A DNA stretch of 64,000 nt from Paraspadella gotoi (GCA_051294375.1 CM119268.1:15811103-15875102); one strand, 5' to 3'. Shown: positions 1 through 11,196, numbered from the stretch's first letter. A program made the numbers and translations. The notes: generated by a model from the letters alone, not told the origin.

Positions 1-690
1 CCCCTCCCCCATCTACATCCCTCTTCCTCCATTCTATATTTTCCCCCTGCCCCTTTTTATCCCATATCCATTAGGCGGGTCAAAATTTAACATTTTTTTA
101 CAATATGAAAAAGTCTGCAATAAAAGTCTTTTGCCAAATTGACTTATGATGTTAATTTTTGATTAAATTAATTTTTCTCACGCAGGAAGCATTTTAATAT
201 TTAACAATATATAAGAATGCAAAAAGTTATTTTAAGAAATTTAAATTTTAAAAATGGATTCTGAAAAAGATTAAAAAGTTAGATAAGGTTAGTACTACAA
301 ATTTCGAAAATTTAATAATGATAAGATGGCTAAATATTGAAAAAATTAAAAAATCATCATCATCATCATTCATTAAATTTATATATTTTGTTAATTTTCT
401 AGATAATCATTACAATTTTCAAAAAGTTAGTAATAATAACCTTCATCTAACATTTTTAAGCTCTATCAGAATCCGTAAAAAAAATAAAATTTCTTTAAAA
501 AAATTGTTAACATTATATAGTATTAGGATATATAAAATAGCTTCCATGCGTTTAACAATAGATAAATCTTAAATTTTTTTTTAAAATTTTACACATAACA
601 TAATTTATACGGACTTCTGTAGTCTTGTAACCCTTCCCCTAAATATCCATCCCTCTTCCCTTTCTTCCCTCTCCCACTTCCCCCTTTCTT

Positions 691-837
691 CACGTGCGAT
701 CGACTCGAGGCGAAAAATAATTATTTTCTCGTCGCGGCGTCGCGAGTCTCGACGATCGAACCGAGAGGCGAGTTTCACCTTCGGGTTTTCGTTTCACCAA
801 GCTCACGTGACTGGGGGATCTATCGATCACTCACGTG
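691..837. promoter_or_regulatory. CpG-rich block with three CACGTG E-boxes
   Basis: CACGTG occurs at 691-696, 804-809 and 832-837. The last two are full TCACGTGA palindromes spaced 28 bp apart, inside a CpG-rich stretch rich in CGATCG and CTCGA. TCACGTGA is a known site for bHLH-ZIP factors such as USF, Max, MITF and TFEB. The block lies inside the foldback-like element, so it may be an element promoter. The noisy second copy (about 4350-4530) keeps only one CACGTG. Confidence 0.3.
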
Positions 838-1198
838 ATTGCGAAACCACTCGATTTCGGACTCGACGTGTCTCGCGTTGGACGCACGAAAATATACGAA
901 TACGAATCAAATAAAAAAAAAAAAGCCGCATTTGTATTCTTCATCTTTTTTTTTTTGTTGATTCTTTCTTTCATTTACTTCATAGTCGATCGTTTTTAGT
1001 TACTCCCTCCTCGCCCCCCCTAATTTTCTTTATTCCCCCCGCTCGCTTCTTTTTTCTTTCCCCTCGGTCCAACAAAAACAATTTGCGGAAGATGTTTGAA
1101 AACACAACAAAACATCATCATTCAACCGCGACCGCAGCCGAATCACGCCTTCCCCATTTGCTTCATCCGCCCGGCGGAGTGAGACACTCGTTTCTCCT

Positions 1199-1215
1199 CA
1201 CTCTCTCTCTCTCTC

Positions 1216-1271
<56 letters not shown>

Positions 1272-1297
1272 CTCTCTCGTTCTCTCTCTCTCTTCTC

Positions 1298-1370
<73 letters not shown>

Positions 1371-1380
1371 CTCTCTCTCT
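1199..1380. repeat. (CT)n microsatellite, imperfect
   Basis: About 180 bp of CT dinucleotides broken by TTCT and single-base changes. Apparent Ser-Leu reading frames here and at similar tracts are repeat artefacts. Confidence 0.95.
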
Positions 1381-1570
1381 GGCTCTTATGTTTTATGCTC
1401 TATCAAATTAAAATTTTCTAAAAAAGAGTCGTCTTGAATTACGCTGGTCATTTTTTTTTCAGCAAGAAGCAAATAATGAATAAAAATAAATTCCACCGTC
1501 GCCCAACGCAGGAGGTGGAACTGAGAAGAGGGGAAGGTTCATTAGTGAAGAATCAGAAGGTGAAGTGCAG

Positions 1571-1640
1571 GAGTGAGGTGAGGCAAGAAAGAAAGAAAGA
1601 AAGAAAGAAGAAAGAAAAGAAGAAAGAAAGGAAAAAGAAA

Positions 1641-1672
<32 letters not shown>

Positions 1673-1681
1673 AAAGAAGAA
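1571..1681. repeat. (GAAA)n microsatellite
   Basis: An imperfect GAAA/GAAAA run inside the foldback-like element. Its degraded counterpart lies at about 5455-5560 in the second copy. Confidence 0.9.
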
Positions 1682-2171
1682 ATTTAAGAAATCAATAAAA
1701 TGTATGTAACTATTAAAGGTAAAAAAAACTAAAAGAAAAAAAGAATAAAAAAGAAAAGTGACACACTAAAACAACTAAACAAAGTAAACAAACCGAAAAC
1801 GACAAACAACGACGACACACCATCGAACCCCCTTTCGTGCGGCGTTCACGCTTCCGTCGCATCAAGAAAAACAAACTCTCCTCTCTTCTCTCTTCTCTCT
1901 CTTCCTCGTTCTCTCTCTCTCTCTCTCTCCTCTCTCTCTCCTCTCTCTCTCTCTCCTCTCTCCCTCCCCTCCCCTCCCTCCCTCCTTCCATTTCTCTCCG
2001 TCGATTGTTTATATGTTTTTCTTTTTTCTTTTCTTTCGTTTATTTTTGTCAACCGCTCGACGTCGCCGCGAGCTGACGCGGCGCTTTTCGCCATCTCTCC
2101 CTCGTCGAAGGCGGCGATAAAAAAGGAGAAAACGAATATAAAAAAAAAACGAAACAATGAAATAGAAAAGG

Positions 2172-2207
2172 GGAGAGAGAGAGAGAGAGAGAGAGAGCAG
2201 AGAGAGA

Positions 2208-2250
<43 letters not shown>

Positions 2251-2277
2251 CAGAGAGAGAGAGAGAGAGAGAGAGCA
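2172..2277. repeat. (GA)n microsatellite
   Basis: A GA run with GCA interruptions next to the inner end of the right arm of the foldback-like element. Confidence 0.95.
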
Positions 2278-3459
2278 TGAGAAACGAGCTTCGCAGTGAA
2301 GAAAGGGGAGAAGTGGGAGAGGGAAGAGGGAAGAGGGAAGAGGGAAGAGGGATGGATATTAAGGCGGAACGGGTTACAAACTAACAGAAGTCCGGTGTAA
2401 ATATTGTTAATGTGTTTATTAAAGATCGTAAAAATCAAAAAAATTTAAGATTTATCCTATTGTTAACACGCATGGAAGCTATCTGATATTATCCTAATAC
2501 TATATAATGTTAACAATTTTTTATAAAGAAAATTTTATTTTTTTTTTACGCGAATTCTGATAGAGCTTAAAGAATGTTAGATGAAAAGCGTCATTTACAT
2601 AACAACTTTTTGAAATGTAATGATTTATCTAGTGAAAAATTAACAAAAAACTAATAAATTTAATGATGATGATGATGATTTTTTAAGATTTTTTCAAATT
2701 TAAGCTCATTTATCATTAAAATTTTCGAAATTTGTAGTACTAACCTTTATCTAACTTTTTAATCTTTATCAGAATCCATTTTTAAAAATTTAAATTTCTT
2801 AAAATAACTTTTATGCATTTCTTATATATTGTTAAATATTAAAATGCTTCCATGCGTGAGAAAAATTAATTTAATCAAAAGTTAACATCATAAGTCAATT
2901 TGGCAAAAGACTTTTATTGCAGACTTTTTCATATTGTAAAAAATGTTAAATTTTGACCCGCCTTAATGGATATGGGATAAAAAGGGGGCAGGGGAAAATA
3001 AGAGAAGTGGGAGGGAAGAGGGATGTAGATGGGGGAGGGGGAGAAATGTGTACTCCAAAGAAAAAGTTATTACTATAACCACAATACGACGTCGTGGTAA
3101 ATGATAATTGGATTTAAAAAGAATTATTAGAAAAAAATAGTAATCTTGACTTCTCTCATCATCTCTCTCTCTCTCTCCTCCTACGCACGCACAATCTCGC
3201 TACCTTCCAAGATGCTTGCTACGCCATTTATTGACCAGGTTTTATTAAAATGCTCTTGCCTCTTGAGATTCTTCAGTACATTTAGTTATTATTAACAGCC
3301 AAAGTGTTAATTCTCTGTTCGCCTTCTCCATCAGAGAATATTATTTATTAAAATTTTCATCAAAAAATTACTAGGTTTGATTAAATTAAGATCTAATTAA
3401 TATTCAACTATAATTATTACATTTCACCGGTTTTAATGACACATCTCCCGTCAAGATTA

Positions 3460-5814
3460 CTATTTTTTTCCCTAATAAAATTTCCCCCCTTTTAAAATCC
3501 AATTTATCATTAACACGACGTCTCGTATTGTGGCTTATAGTATAACTTTTTCTTTGGAGTAACACATTTCTCCCCCTCTCGCCCATCTACATCCTTCTTC
3601 CCTCCCTCCTTCTCTTATTTTCCCCTGCCCCATTGTTTATCACCACTATTCCATTTAGGCGGCGTCAAATCTTAACACATTTTCTTACAATATGAAAACG
3701 TCGTTGCATAAAAGTCTTTTGCCAAATTGTAACTGTATATGTTAACCCTTTCTGCATTAAATTTAATTTTTCTCTCCGCTGGAAGCATTTTAATATTTAA
3801 CAATATTATAAGAAATGCCATTAAAAGTTTATTTTAAGACAATTTAAATTTTTTATAGAAATGGATTCTGGATAACAAGTTAAAAAGTTAGCAGTAAAGG
3901 TTAGGTACTACTACAATTTCGAAATTTTAATGATAATGACGCTTAATATTGAAAAAAAATCTTAAAAAATCATCATGCATCACTCGAGTTCATTAAATTT
4001 TATTAGTTTTTGTTAATTTCACTGATAAATCATTACATTTCAAAAAGTTGTTATGTAATAATGACGCTTTTCATCTAAACATTTTAAGCTCTATCAGAAT
4101 TCGCGTAAAAAAAAAATAAAATTTTCTTTAAAAACAATGTTTAAACAGTTATATATTAGTGATAAATATAACAATAGCTTCATGCGTTTAACAATAGGGA
4201 TAGACATCTTAAATTTTTCTTTGATTTTTACGAAGTTTATATAAACACATTGACCCAATATTCCACTCAGGCTCTGTCTAGTATCAGTCTTGTAACCTGT
4301 TCCCCCAACTATCCATCCCGCTCTTCCCTCTCCCACTTCTCCCCTTTCTTTCATGGTCGATCGCGACTCGAGGCGAAGTAATACTTTTCTCGTCGTCGGA
4401 CGTCGCGTAGTCCTCGCACGATCGAAGCGAGAGGCGCGAGTTTCAGCCTTCGGGTTTTTGTTTTTCCGTTTTCCCACCTAACACGAGTCACGGGCTGGCT
4501 GGCGGGAATCTATCGAGTCATCACGTGGTATATTGCCGAAACGCACTCGATTCGGAAATAACAGCGACGTGTTGTTGGACGCGTGTGGGCCGCACGAAAA
4601 ATATACGAATACGAATACAAAATAAAAAAAAAAGAAAGTCGCATTTGATTCTTCCATCTTTGTTTTTTTGTTGGTTTAGATTTCTTTTCTATTCTTTATC
4701 ATAGTCGATCGTTTTACCTTAAGTTACTACCGTGCTCGCGCTCCTCCCCCCCCCTCAATTTCTTCGCTATCTTCCCCCCGCTCGCTTCTTTTTTCTTTCC
4801 CCTCGGTCCAAGCAAAAAACCCAATTTGCGGAATGTTTGAAACAGACAACAAAAACATTCTTTCAACTGGCGACCGCGGATCCGAATCATCTCTTGTTCC
4901 TTCCCATTTGCTCCATCCGCGCCGGCGAGCGAGTAGACACCTTTTCTCTCAACTTCTCTCTCTTTCTCTCTTCGCTTCCTCTCTCCTTCTCTCTCTTCTC
5001 TCTTCTTCTCTCATCTCCTCTCTTCTTCTTCGTCTCTCTCCTCGTCTCGGGGGGTCTTCGGCTGCTTGTCGGCTCTTGTTCTGGTCTCGGGTTGGGGGGC
5101 TCTCCTCTCGGGCTGCTCGTCTCTGCGGGGTCGCCTCTCGTGCGGCTGCTCTGCTCTCCGTTGTGCTCTTTGGTTTTTGGCGGTGCTCGTGCTTCTGGTC
5201 TTAGGGGGTTGGTTTATGCCTCTATCAAGAATTAAATTATTTGTGCGGTAAGAAAAGACGTTCGCTTGGAATTACGCTGGTCATTTTTTGTTTCAGCGGA
5301 AGACAAAAATGGAATGAAATTAAAAATTAATGGATTTTTATTCCACCGTCGGCCGCAACGCAGGAGGTTGGAACTGAGAAGAGGGGAGGAGGTTTCATTT
5401 ACAGATAGTAATCAGAGAGGTGACGTCAGCAGTGGAGTGAGGCTGAAGAGCAGAAAGAAAGAAGAAAGAAGAAGAATAGAAGAAGAAGAGAAGGAAAGAA
5501 AGAAAAGAAAGATGAAAGAAAGAAGAAGAAGAGCAAAAAGAAAGAAGAAAAAAGAAAACAACAATTTAAGAAATCAATAAAAGTATTGAACTAGATTAAA
5601 GTTAAAAGAAAACTAAAAAGAAAAAAAGATGGAGTAAGAGAAGAAGTGACAACTAGAAACAACTCAACAATAGAACAAACAAACGAAACGGGACAACACA
5701 CGAGCGAAGCAGCATCGAACCCCCTGTCGTGGCGGCGTTCACAGCTTTCCGTCGCCAATCAAAAAAACAAAAGCTTCTCTCCTCTCTCTCTCTCTCGTCT
5801 CTCTCTCTCTCTCG

Positions 5815-5852
<38 letters not shown>

Positions 5853-6557
5853 CTCTCTCTCTCCTCTCTCCCTCCCCCTCCCCTCCCTCCCTCCTTCCAT
5901 TTCTTTCTCCGGTCGATGTGTTCATAAATGTTTTTCTTTTTCATTTGTTTCGTTTTTTTTTTTTTATATTCGTTTCTCTCCTTTTTCATCGCCGCCATAT
6001 CGACGAGGGAGAGATTGGCGAAAAGCGCCGCGTCAGCTCGCGCGANNNNNNNNNNNNNNNNNNNNNNNNNCCTCTCCGCTTATCTCTTTTTCTCCTTCTC
6101 CCTTTCTTCCTTTGCTCTTCTCCCTGTCTCGTCTCCTCTCTCTCCCCTCTTGTTTCCCTCCTTTTCCTCTCTGCTCTCCCCTCTCGTGTTGCTCTGTTTC
6201 GCAGTCTTCCTTCTTTCCTTTTCCTTCCTTATCCCCTTCTCATCTTCTCTCTCTCTCCTCTCCTCTCTCGTCTCTCCTCTCTCTTCTCTCTCTCTCTCTC
6301 TCACGCACGCACAATCCGCTACCTTCCAAGATGCTGCTACGCATTTATTTGACAGGTTTATTAAAATGCTCTTGCCTCTTTGCGATTCTTCAGTACATTC
6401 TAGTTATATTAAGCCAAAGTGTTAATTCTCTGTTCGCCTTCTCTCAGAGAATTATTAATTTTAAAATTTATCAAAAATTACTAGTTTGATAAATTTAAAG
6501 ATCTCAATTAATATTCAACTATAATTATTAACTTTCACGGTTTTAATGACACATCTC

Positions 6558-6558
<1 letters not shown>
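3460..6558. mobile_element. Second, noisier tandem copy of the foldback-like element plus flank
   Basis: This is a direct repeat of the unit above. The left arm at 3460-4330 matches 1-660 and also extends it outward, starting gtcaagattactattttt, the reverse complement of the right end of copy 1. The CpG-rich and CT-rich interior follows (4350-6045). A 25-N gap at 6046-6070 replaces the right arm, and the flank of copy 1 (3160-3459) returns at 6295-6558. Small insertions and deletions occur every few tens of bases relative to copy 1, which looks like unpolished long-read sequence or an old duplicate. The adjacent arms at 2290-3146 and 3460-4330 form a large palindrome with a 313-bp spacer. Confidence 0.5.
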
Positions 6559-6592
<34 letters not shown>

Positions 6593-6596
<4 letters not shown>

Positions 6597-7900
6597 ATTG
6601 GCTTTATTTTTTTGAAAATTAGGAATATTTAGTTATAAAGTTATACTCTTAATTTTAAAAAAAATAAATTTAGTATTAACATACATAATTAAAAATAAGA
6701 TCCGCCTTGAATAATTAATATGTAATTATGTATAAATTTTGAAGTCGTGAAATTCCAAAAATATCGAAGCGAATATAAATAGTAATTATTTCTTAAAAAC
6801 GATGTGGCCTGTGGGGTTAATTAAGATTCTCTTTGAACCGAAGCTGACATTTTTGTTCAATTGTTTTGGCAAAAGAAAAGGGGAACTCGGGAGAAATCAT
6901 TAGAGTTGCGTGATATTAGGGCAAAGACGAGGATGAATTCAGAAAAAAATGATAAGTTAAGAATGTATAGAGGAAAGAAAAACACAAAAGTGAGATAGTA
7001 AATATACACATATAGAAATAAAAGGGAAATTGAAGGAAATGTAGAGTTAGAAAAAGAGACACACAAATTCTGAATATAAAAAAATAGGGAGGAGGAAGAG
7101 GAAGAGGAAGATTTGACGATAAAGAGGCGTGGCGGTATTCAAGCGCAAAGAAAGCGGAAGGAGTTCAGGGGGCGGAACTTCGTTCGAGTGGGAGGAAAGA
7201 GGGGTGAGAAGGGAGGAAAGAGAGTGGGGCAGAAGATAGGAAATAAGGGGAGATACGAGAAAAGAAAAATAAAGCAAAGAAGAAAGGGAAATAAAGCAGC
7301 GAAAAATCCACGGATGTTATTGTTTTTTTTTTGAAAAGAAAGAAAGACGAATTTGACTTCATTTTTTAAAACGAGGTTATTCGTCAGTAAGTTAGTAAGT
7401 TAGTAGTGTTTTTAAGCTGCTTTTGATGCTCTTTGTCATTTATGGGTCGATGTCGGCCATTGACTCTGAACTCGTCACGAAGAAACGGAATCCGTTTCTC
7501 TCTCTGTCTCTATCTTCCTCTCTCTCTCTCNNNNNNNNNNNNNNNNNNNNNNNNNGTTGGAGACGAGTTTAGTTTTCGCGCAGTAAAAGGAGGAAACGGA
7601 AAGAAAAGGGACATTCCGAACTTGCCGCGTCACGCGATGATCTCCGAAAGGACGGGCAGAAATTGATCGCTTGATAAGGTGTGGAAATCGTAGGAGGCGA
7701 AGGAAAAAGGGAGAAGTGAGAAGAGAGGAGAGAAAGGGGAGAGAATGAGAGAGAGGAGAGAGAGAGGAGAGTTTCAGAGAGAGCGAGAGCAACGAGAGAT
7801 CAGATGACGGAGGAAGAGAGGAGAGATCTTTTATAAGTTTCACAACTGAGCATAGTCTAATTTCAAAACCTTTGGCACATGACTTTTTTGTTTTTATATA
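6593..7900. other. AT-rich to purine-rich non-coding stretch
   Basis: No supported gene. It contains a (GA)-rich run, purine-rich DNA at 7080-7280 and a 25-N gap inside a CT tract (7531-7555). The apparent reading frames are low-complexity Lys/Arg/Gly or Ser/Leu strings. Confidence 0.6.
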
Positions 7901-8000
7901 TTCAATATTTCCTTTTTATATTTTATTTTTTCCCTCTTATATTTTCAATTTTCTTTCCTTCTTCAACTACTTTCCTTTTTCCTCACTCGTATTTTCTCTT

Positions 8001-8209
8001 TCCTTCTACATCTACTTTCCTTCTACATCTACTTTCCTTTTTCCTCCCTCGTCTTTTCTCTTTCCTTCTACATCTACTTTCCTTTTTCCTCTCTCGTCTT
8101 TTCTATTTCCTTCTACATCTACTTTCCTTTTTTCTCCCTCGTCTTTTCTTTTTCCTTCTAAATCTACTTTCCTTTTTCCTCCCTCGTCTTTTCTTTTTCC
8201 TTCCTCCCT
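8001..8209. repeat. 45-bp minisatellite, about 4.5 copies
   Basis: A 45-bp unit beginning TTCTACATCTACTTTCC and ending CGTCTTTTCTCTTTCC repeats in register with a few substitutions; the last copy is degraded. Because 45 is a multiple of three, the + strand carries a 15-residue Phe/Ser/Thr/Pro repeat within an open frame at 7872-8330. I see no splice sites, promoter or family match and treat that frame as non-coding. Confidence 0.8.
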
Positions 8210-8726
8210 GACTCGAGGGTCTCATCCTAATCTTCTTTCTCCGTCTTTATCATCTAATTCGATCGCGCGCAGAATTTCGTGTTCCGTCGATTCACATCGT
8301 TTCTGTCTCTTTGTGAGATGGAATCTGTGAGCCTTCACACGACGGAGGGGATGTACTATAAGTCGGAAAAAAATTGCTAGGCCCCAATGATATTTATTTT
8401 AGAGAACTGTTGGCGAAAATTAGATAGAATATTAAATAATGACAACAATTTCACTAGAGGGAAAGAGGGAGAGAGGGAGAGAGGGAGAGAGAGAGAGTGA
8501 TGGTGAATAATCCGTGATTGGAAAAGTATACCTTCCCACCAAGAGTAGAGAGGACATCGTAAATAAAGCAATTGTAGGTAACATTTTTTGAAAGTGGCGC
8601 GGCTAAATTTGAAAGAGGCGAAGCGAAAAAGCAGGCAATTCCTAACCAGAATGGGAGAAAAAGAGAGTCCAATCTTTTTTTGAATGAGAGTGAAAGAGAT
8701 AGAAAGAGAGAGAGACGAGGATGAGA

Positions 8727-8730
8727 GAGC

Positions 8731-8785
<55 letters not shown>

Positions 8786-8825
8786 ACCGTACGACTTCAT
8801 TTCTTTCCCTAGCGGAGGTCAAGGG

Positions 8826-8879
<54 letters not shown>

Positions 8880-8880
8880 C
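8727..8880. repeat. Adjacent (GA)n and (GTC)n microsatellites
   Basis: A (GA)n run ends at about 8780. A near-perfect run of TCG trinucleotides follows at 8826-8880. A second pure (TCG)n run lies at 9786-9827. Confidence 0.95.
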
Positions 8881-8947
8881 TCGTCGTCCCCGCATTCCGT
8901 ACAAACGTTCGCGTTTGAGCGTCACGCTTCGTAACGTGACTTTGTCC

Positions 8948-9129
8948 NNNNNNNNNNNNNNNNNNNNNNNNNNNNNNNNNNNNNNNNNNNNNNNNNNNNN
9001 NNNNNNNNNNNNNNNNNNNNNNNNNNNNNNNNNNNNNNNNNNNNNNNNNNNNNNNNNNNNNNNNNNNNNNNNNNNNNNNNNNNNNNNNNNNNNNNNNNNN
9101 NNNNNNNNNNNNNNNNNNNNNNNNNNNNN
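8948..9129. other. Assembly gap (182 N)
   Basis: Unsequenced. The flanking non-repeat sequence shows no gene continuing across it. Confidence 0.99.
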
Positions 9130-9786
9130 AAGGAAAGGTTCTTTCGTGGGAAAACGATGCCAGGTAATGCTGGGATCAAGGTGGGCGTGGCACAACCTCA
9201 TGAATTCCCAACCGACGTCTGCAAGAAAACGAAATGTAGGCAAACAACGAAGATATACTACGCCGTTTCAAAAGAAATTTAAAATAAATAAACGAATACA
9301 AAATTATTTGAATGAATCAAATCAATTAATGGATTATGAGATTGTACCAGTGTGGACAATGACAATCAGTTCAGAGATCATAATGTTAATAGTGAATTGT
9401 TTGGTATTCAAATATAATACTATTGACAATAGATATTATACAATTTCCACGATTCAGTATGCCGCATCCTAACAAGACCTTTTGCCCATTATAAACGCTG
9501 TTACAGCGCCAGCCCTTCATCCCTCTGCCGTATCGGCTTCTTCTCTCACGACTACCCGACGTATCGCCCTCCGTTTACGCTCTCCGTATCGGCTTTGTCT
9601 TCCACCGCGACGTCCTCGCGTAAATCCTCTCCTTGAAAGGAAGTGAAAATGGTTGTCGCTTTGAGAAAAAAAAGGAAATGGTGTTTTGACGAGCGAAGGA
9701 GAAGACGATAGTGTCTCTCGCGCCGCGCGTCTCTCCCCTTACGACGACCAAGAATGCGGCCAGCGGTGAGTTATGACGGGGGATTT

Positions 9787-9827
<41 letters not shown>

Positions 9828-10144
9828 GCGTCTTATTCAAGCTTAACGTCCACGAAGTTGCTTTCGACGTCGTCGTCTTCCTCGTTCTGTCATTGTCATT
9901 TTCTTTCGTCGAAGATTTATGTGAAGTAAAGATATAATAGTATTTGTATATAATATAGGGAATATAATTACACTTGTTTTTGTACTATATTACGATCAAT
10001 TGGATGAAAATAGATCGAATTGCTAGCTTTTTTTTCCCAAGATCGTTTTTCTATCTGACCAATGACGTTTTGTATCTTCTTCGTCATCGTCGTTGTTTAT
10101 TCGTCGTTTTCGTCGTTTTCGTTGTCGTTGGCCGCTCGTGCGAA

Positions 10145-10192
10145 ACCGGAAGTTGATGGAAGAAGCTGACGTCATAAGGAAACGCCATCTTG
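10145..10192. promoter_or_regulatory. Clustered ETS, CRE and YY1 core-promoter motifs
   Basis: Within 48 bp there is an ETS/GABP-type ACCGGAAGT (10145-10153), a perfect CRE palindrome TGACGTCA (10167-10174) and a YY1/Pho-type CGCCATCTTG (10183-10192). These motifs are typical of compact, ubiquitously active animal promoters. The direction is not settled. On the + strand a short open frame begins just downstream at 10190-10205, and a splice-site pair follows at 10391-10421. On the minus strand the YY1 motif overlaps an AAGATGGCG start-like context. The downstream gene is not identified. Confidence 0.45.
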
Positions 10193-10390
10193 AGGGATCA
10201 AAAGATGAGCGGCATCACAAAAGACATCAGCGGAATTATTGTCGCGCCGCTGCGTTCACTGCCGCTTCCGGCGCTGCCTTCGCCGCTGCCTTCGCCGCTG
10301 CCTTCGTCGCTCATGTTATTATTCGTTCTTTTTTCTCTTTCGTCGTCGTCGTTGTTGTTAAATAGAGCGAATGTTTTACTTTTTTTCCAG

Positions 10391-10421
10391 GTTTCCACGC
10401 TGTTTATATTGACTTTTTAAA
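10391..10421 (+). other. Possible 31-nt microexon
   Basis: A pyrimidine tract ending TTTTTTTCCAG (to 10390) and a strong donor, AAA followed by GTAAGTGAG (from 10422), bracket 31 bases. Both sites fit U2-type consensus well. The segment lies about 200 bp downstream of the ETS/CRE/YY1 cluster. Random AT/CT-rich sequence can produce such pairs, and no flanking coding exon has been matched to it. Confidence 0.25.
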
Positions 10422-10669
10422 GTAAGTGAGTCAAGGATGCAACACTTTTTGCAAAACAGGGGTCTTTGAAGGAATATAATGTCATCACTTTTTGAACAAT
10501 ATTTTTTTTCTCGAGAATAAAACTCGTTGTATGCTATTGAAGAAAGAAATTTACATAAATTCTAGTATAATGAGATAAACATAAGTGACAGAAAATTGGA
10601 GCAAGTGGCGCGTCATCGGTAACGTCAACACTGTAGTGGTAGTATTTCATACCCCACTACTCGTCCGAG

Positions 10670-10747
10670 AATCAGCAGCACCTATGGCGCCAGAGGTAGC
10701 ACGAGCTCCTCCCAACCCAAAGTACTCGGGTTCGCGCCCTGCTGATT
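10670..10747 (+). other. tRNA-like hairpin with box A/B-like motifs (possible SINE head)
   Basis: AATCAGCAG (10670-10678) pairs perfectly with CTGCTGATT (10739-10747), enclosing 60 bases, for a total close to tRNA size. Inside are TGGCGCCAGAGG (10685-10696), resembling box A with one extra base, and GGGTTCGCGCC (10728-10738), resembling box B. The T-arm pairing is poor and no clear anticodon arm is seen, so this is not a functional tRNA. The same hairpin is kept in the duplicate at 15940-16026. No third, dispersed copy is visible in the window, so SINE status is unproven. Confidence 0.25.
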
Positions 10748-10804
10748 CACACAAGTAAAAGCGGGACGGGACGTCTAACCCACCTGTAGTGTCGGACTAC
10801 AGCC

Positions 10805-11128
10805 CTATCCGAAGTTCGGGACCTTGTGTGCAACGGACGGTAAACTGCTCGCGGCATCGTTTTCCACAACACTCTTCATCAGCCAAAGCCCAACTTTTCC
10901 GGCTGAGGCTATCACGCTGAGGCGAGCGGGTTCGTCTAATATGTGTGGCGCATCTAAGATGACTTTCTTTTTAAAATCCTGTTTAGAATAACTTGATTGT
11001 TTGTCTATTAAATTATTAATTAATACAACTGCAAAATCTTGTTTTACGAGATTTGTATGTTCCGAATAGTTCAATAAGTCACTTCCGTAAACTTGTGTTA
11101 AAGACCGTGCAGATTTTGTAACGCCCAT
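10805..11128 (-). CDS. Hypothetical open frame, unrecognised
   Basis: A 107-codon frame of normal composition begins with ATG right after a (GA)n tract as read on this strand. The N-terminal 60 residues look protein-like: mixed charged and hydrophobic residues, for example NLVKQDFAVVLINNLIDKQ. I do not recognise a family. The second tandem copy (about 16080-16410) has a one-base deletion in AAAATCTTG that breaks the frame, so this is either untranslated or the copy is erroneous. No splice model is supported. Confidence 0.2.
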   Translation of the reverse strand: MGVTKSARSLTQVYGSDLLNYSEHTNLVKQDFAVVLINNLIDKQSSYSKQDFKKKVILDAPHILDEPARLSVIASAGKVGLWLMKSVVENDAASSLPSVAHKVPNFG

Positions 11129-11143
11129 CTCTTAGCAACAATG

Positions 11144-11149
<6 letters not shown>

Positions 11150-11196
<47 letters not shown>
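11150..11196. repeat. (CT)n tract ending in a possible splice acceptor
   Basis: The (CT)n run leads into CCCTTTCCGACGCCCAG at about 11213. In the duplicate (about 16530) the run itself varies but the CCCAG and the following acidic frame are kept. The frame to 11386 encodes an Asp/Glu/Thr-rich tail (VDDDDDEHSLVIHFT then stop). An exon here is possible but weak. Confidence 0.3.

Larger units (their letters stand above)
1..3459. mobile_element. Foldback-like element with long inverted arms, first copy (left edge cut by window)
   Basis: Bases 1-660 reappear in reverse complement at about 2290-3040, and the right arm continues outward to 3146, ending in aaatagtaatcttgac. Both arms share the landmarks GCGGGTCAAAATTTAAC, a short (ATC)n run, TTAAGCTCTATCAGAATC and TTAACATTATATAG in the same order. 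The interior (about 670-2290) holds a CpG-rich block, (CT)n, (GAAA)n and (GA)n runs and no credible transposase reading frame. Long arms, a non-coding interior and a related short element elsewhere in the window (19968-20539) suggest a non-autonomous foldback or MITE-type DNA element. Target-site duplications are not resolved, because a second copy lies directly downstream. Bases 3147-3459 are flanking DNA repeated after the second copy. Confidence 0.55.

Noticed and set aside
1083-2438. Ser/Leu-rich and Arg/Glu-rich open frames in both orientations
   Set aside because: They are translations of (CT)n, (GA)n and (GAAA)n microsatellites.
8826-8880. CRISPR-like or other regularly spaced repeat array
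   Set aside because: It is a plain trinucleotide microsatellite, and the window is eukaryotic.
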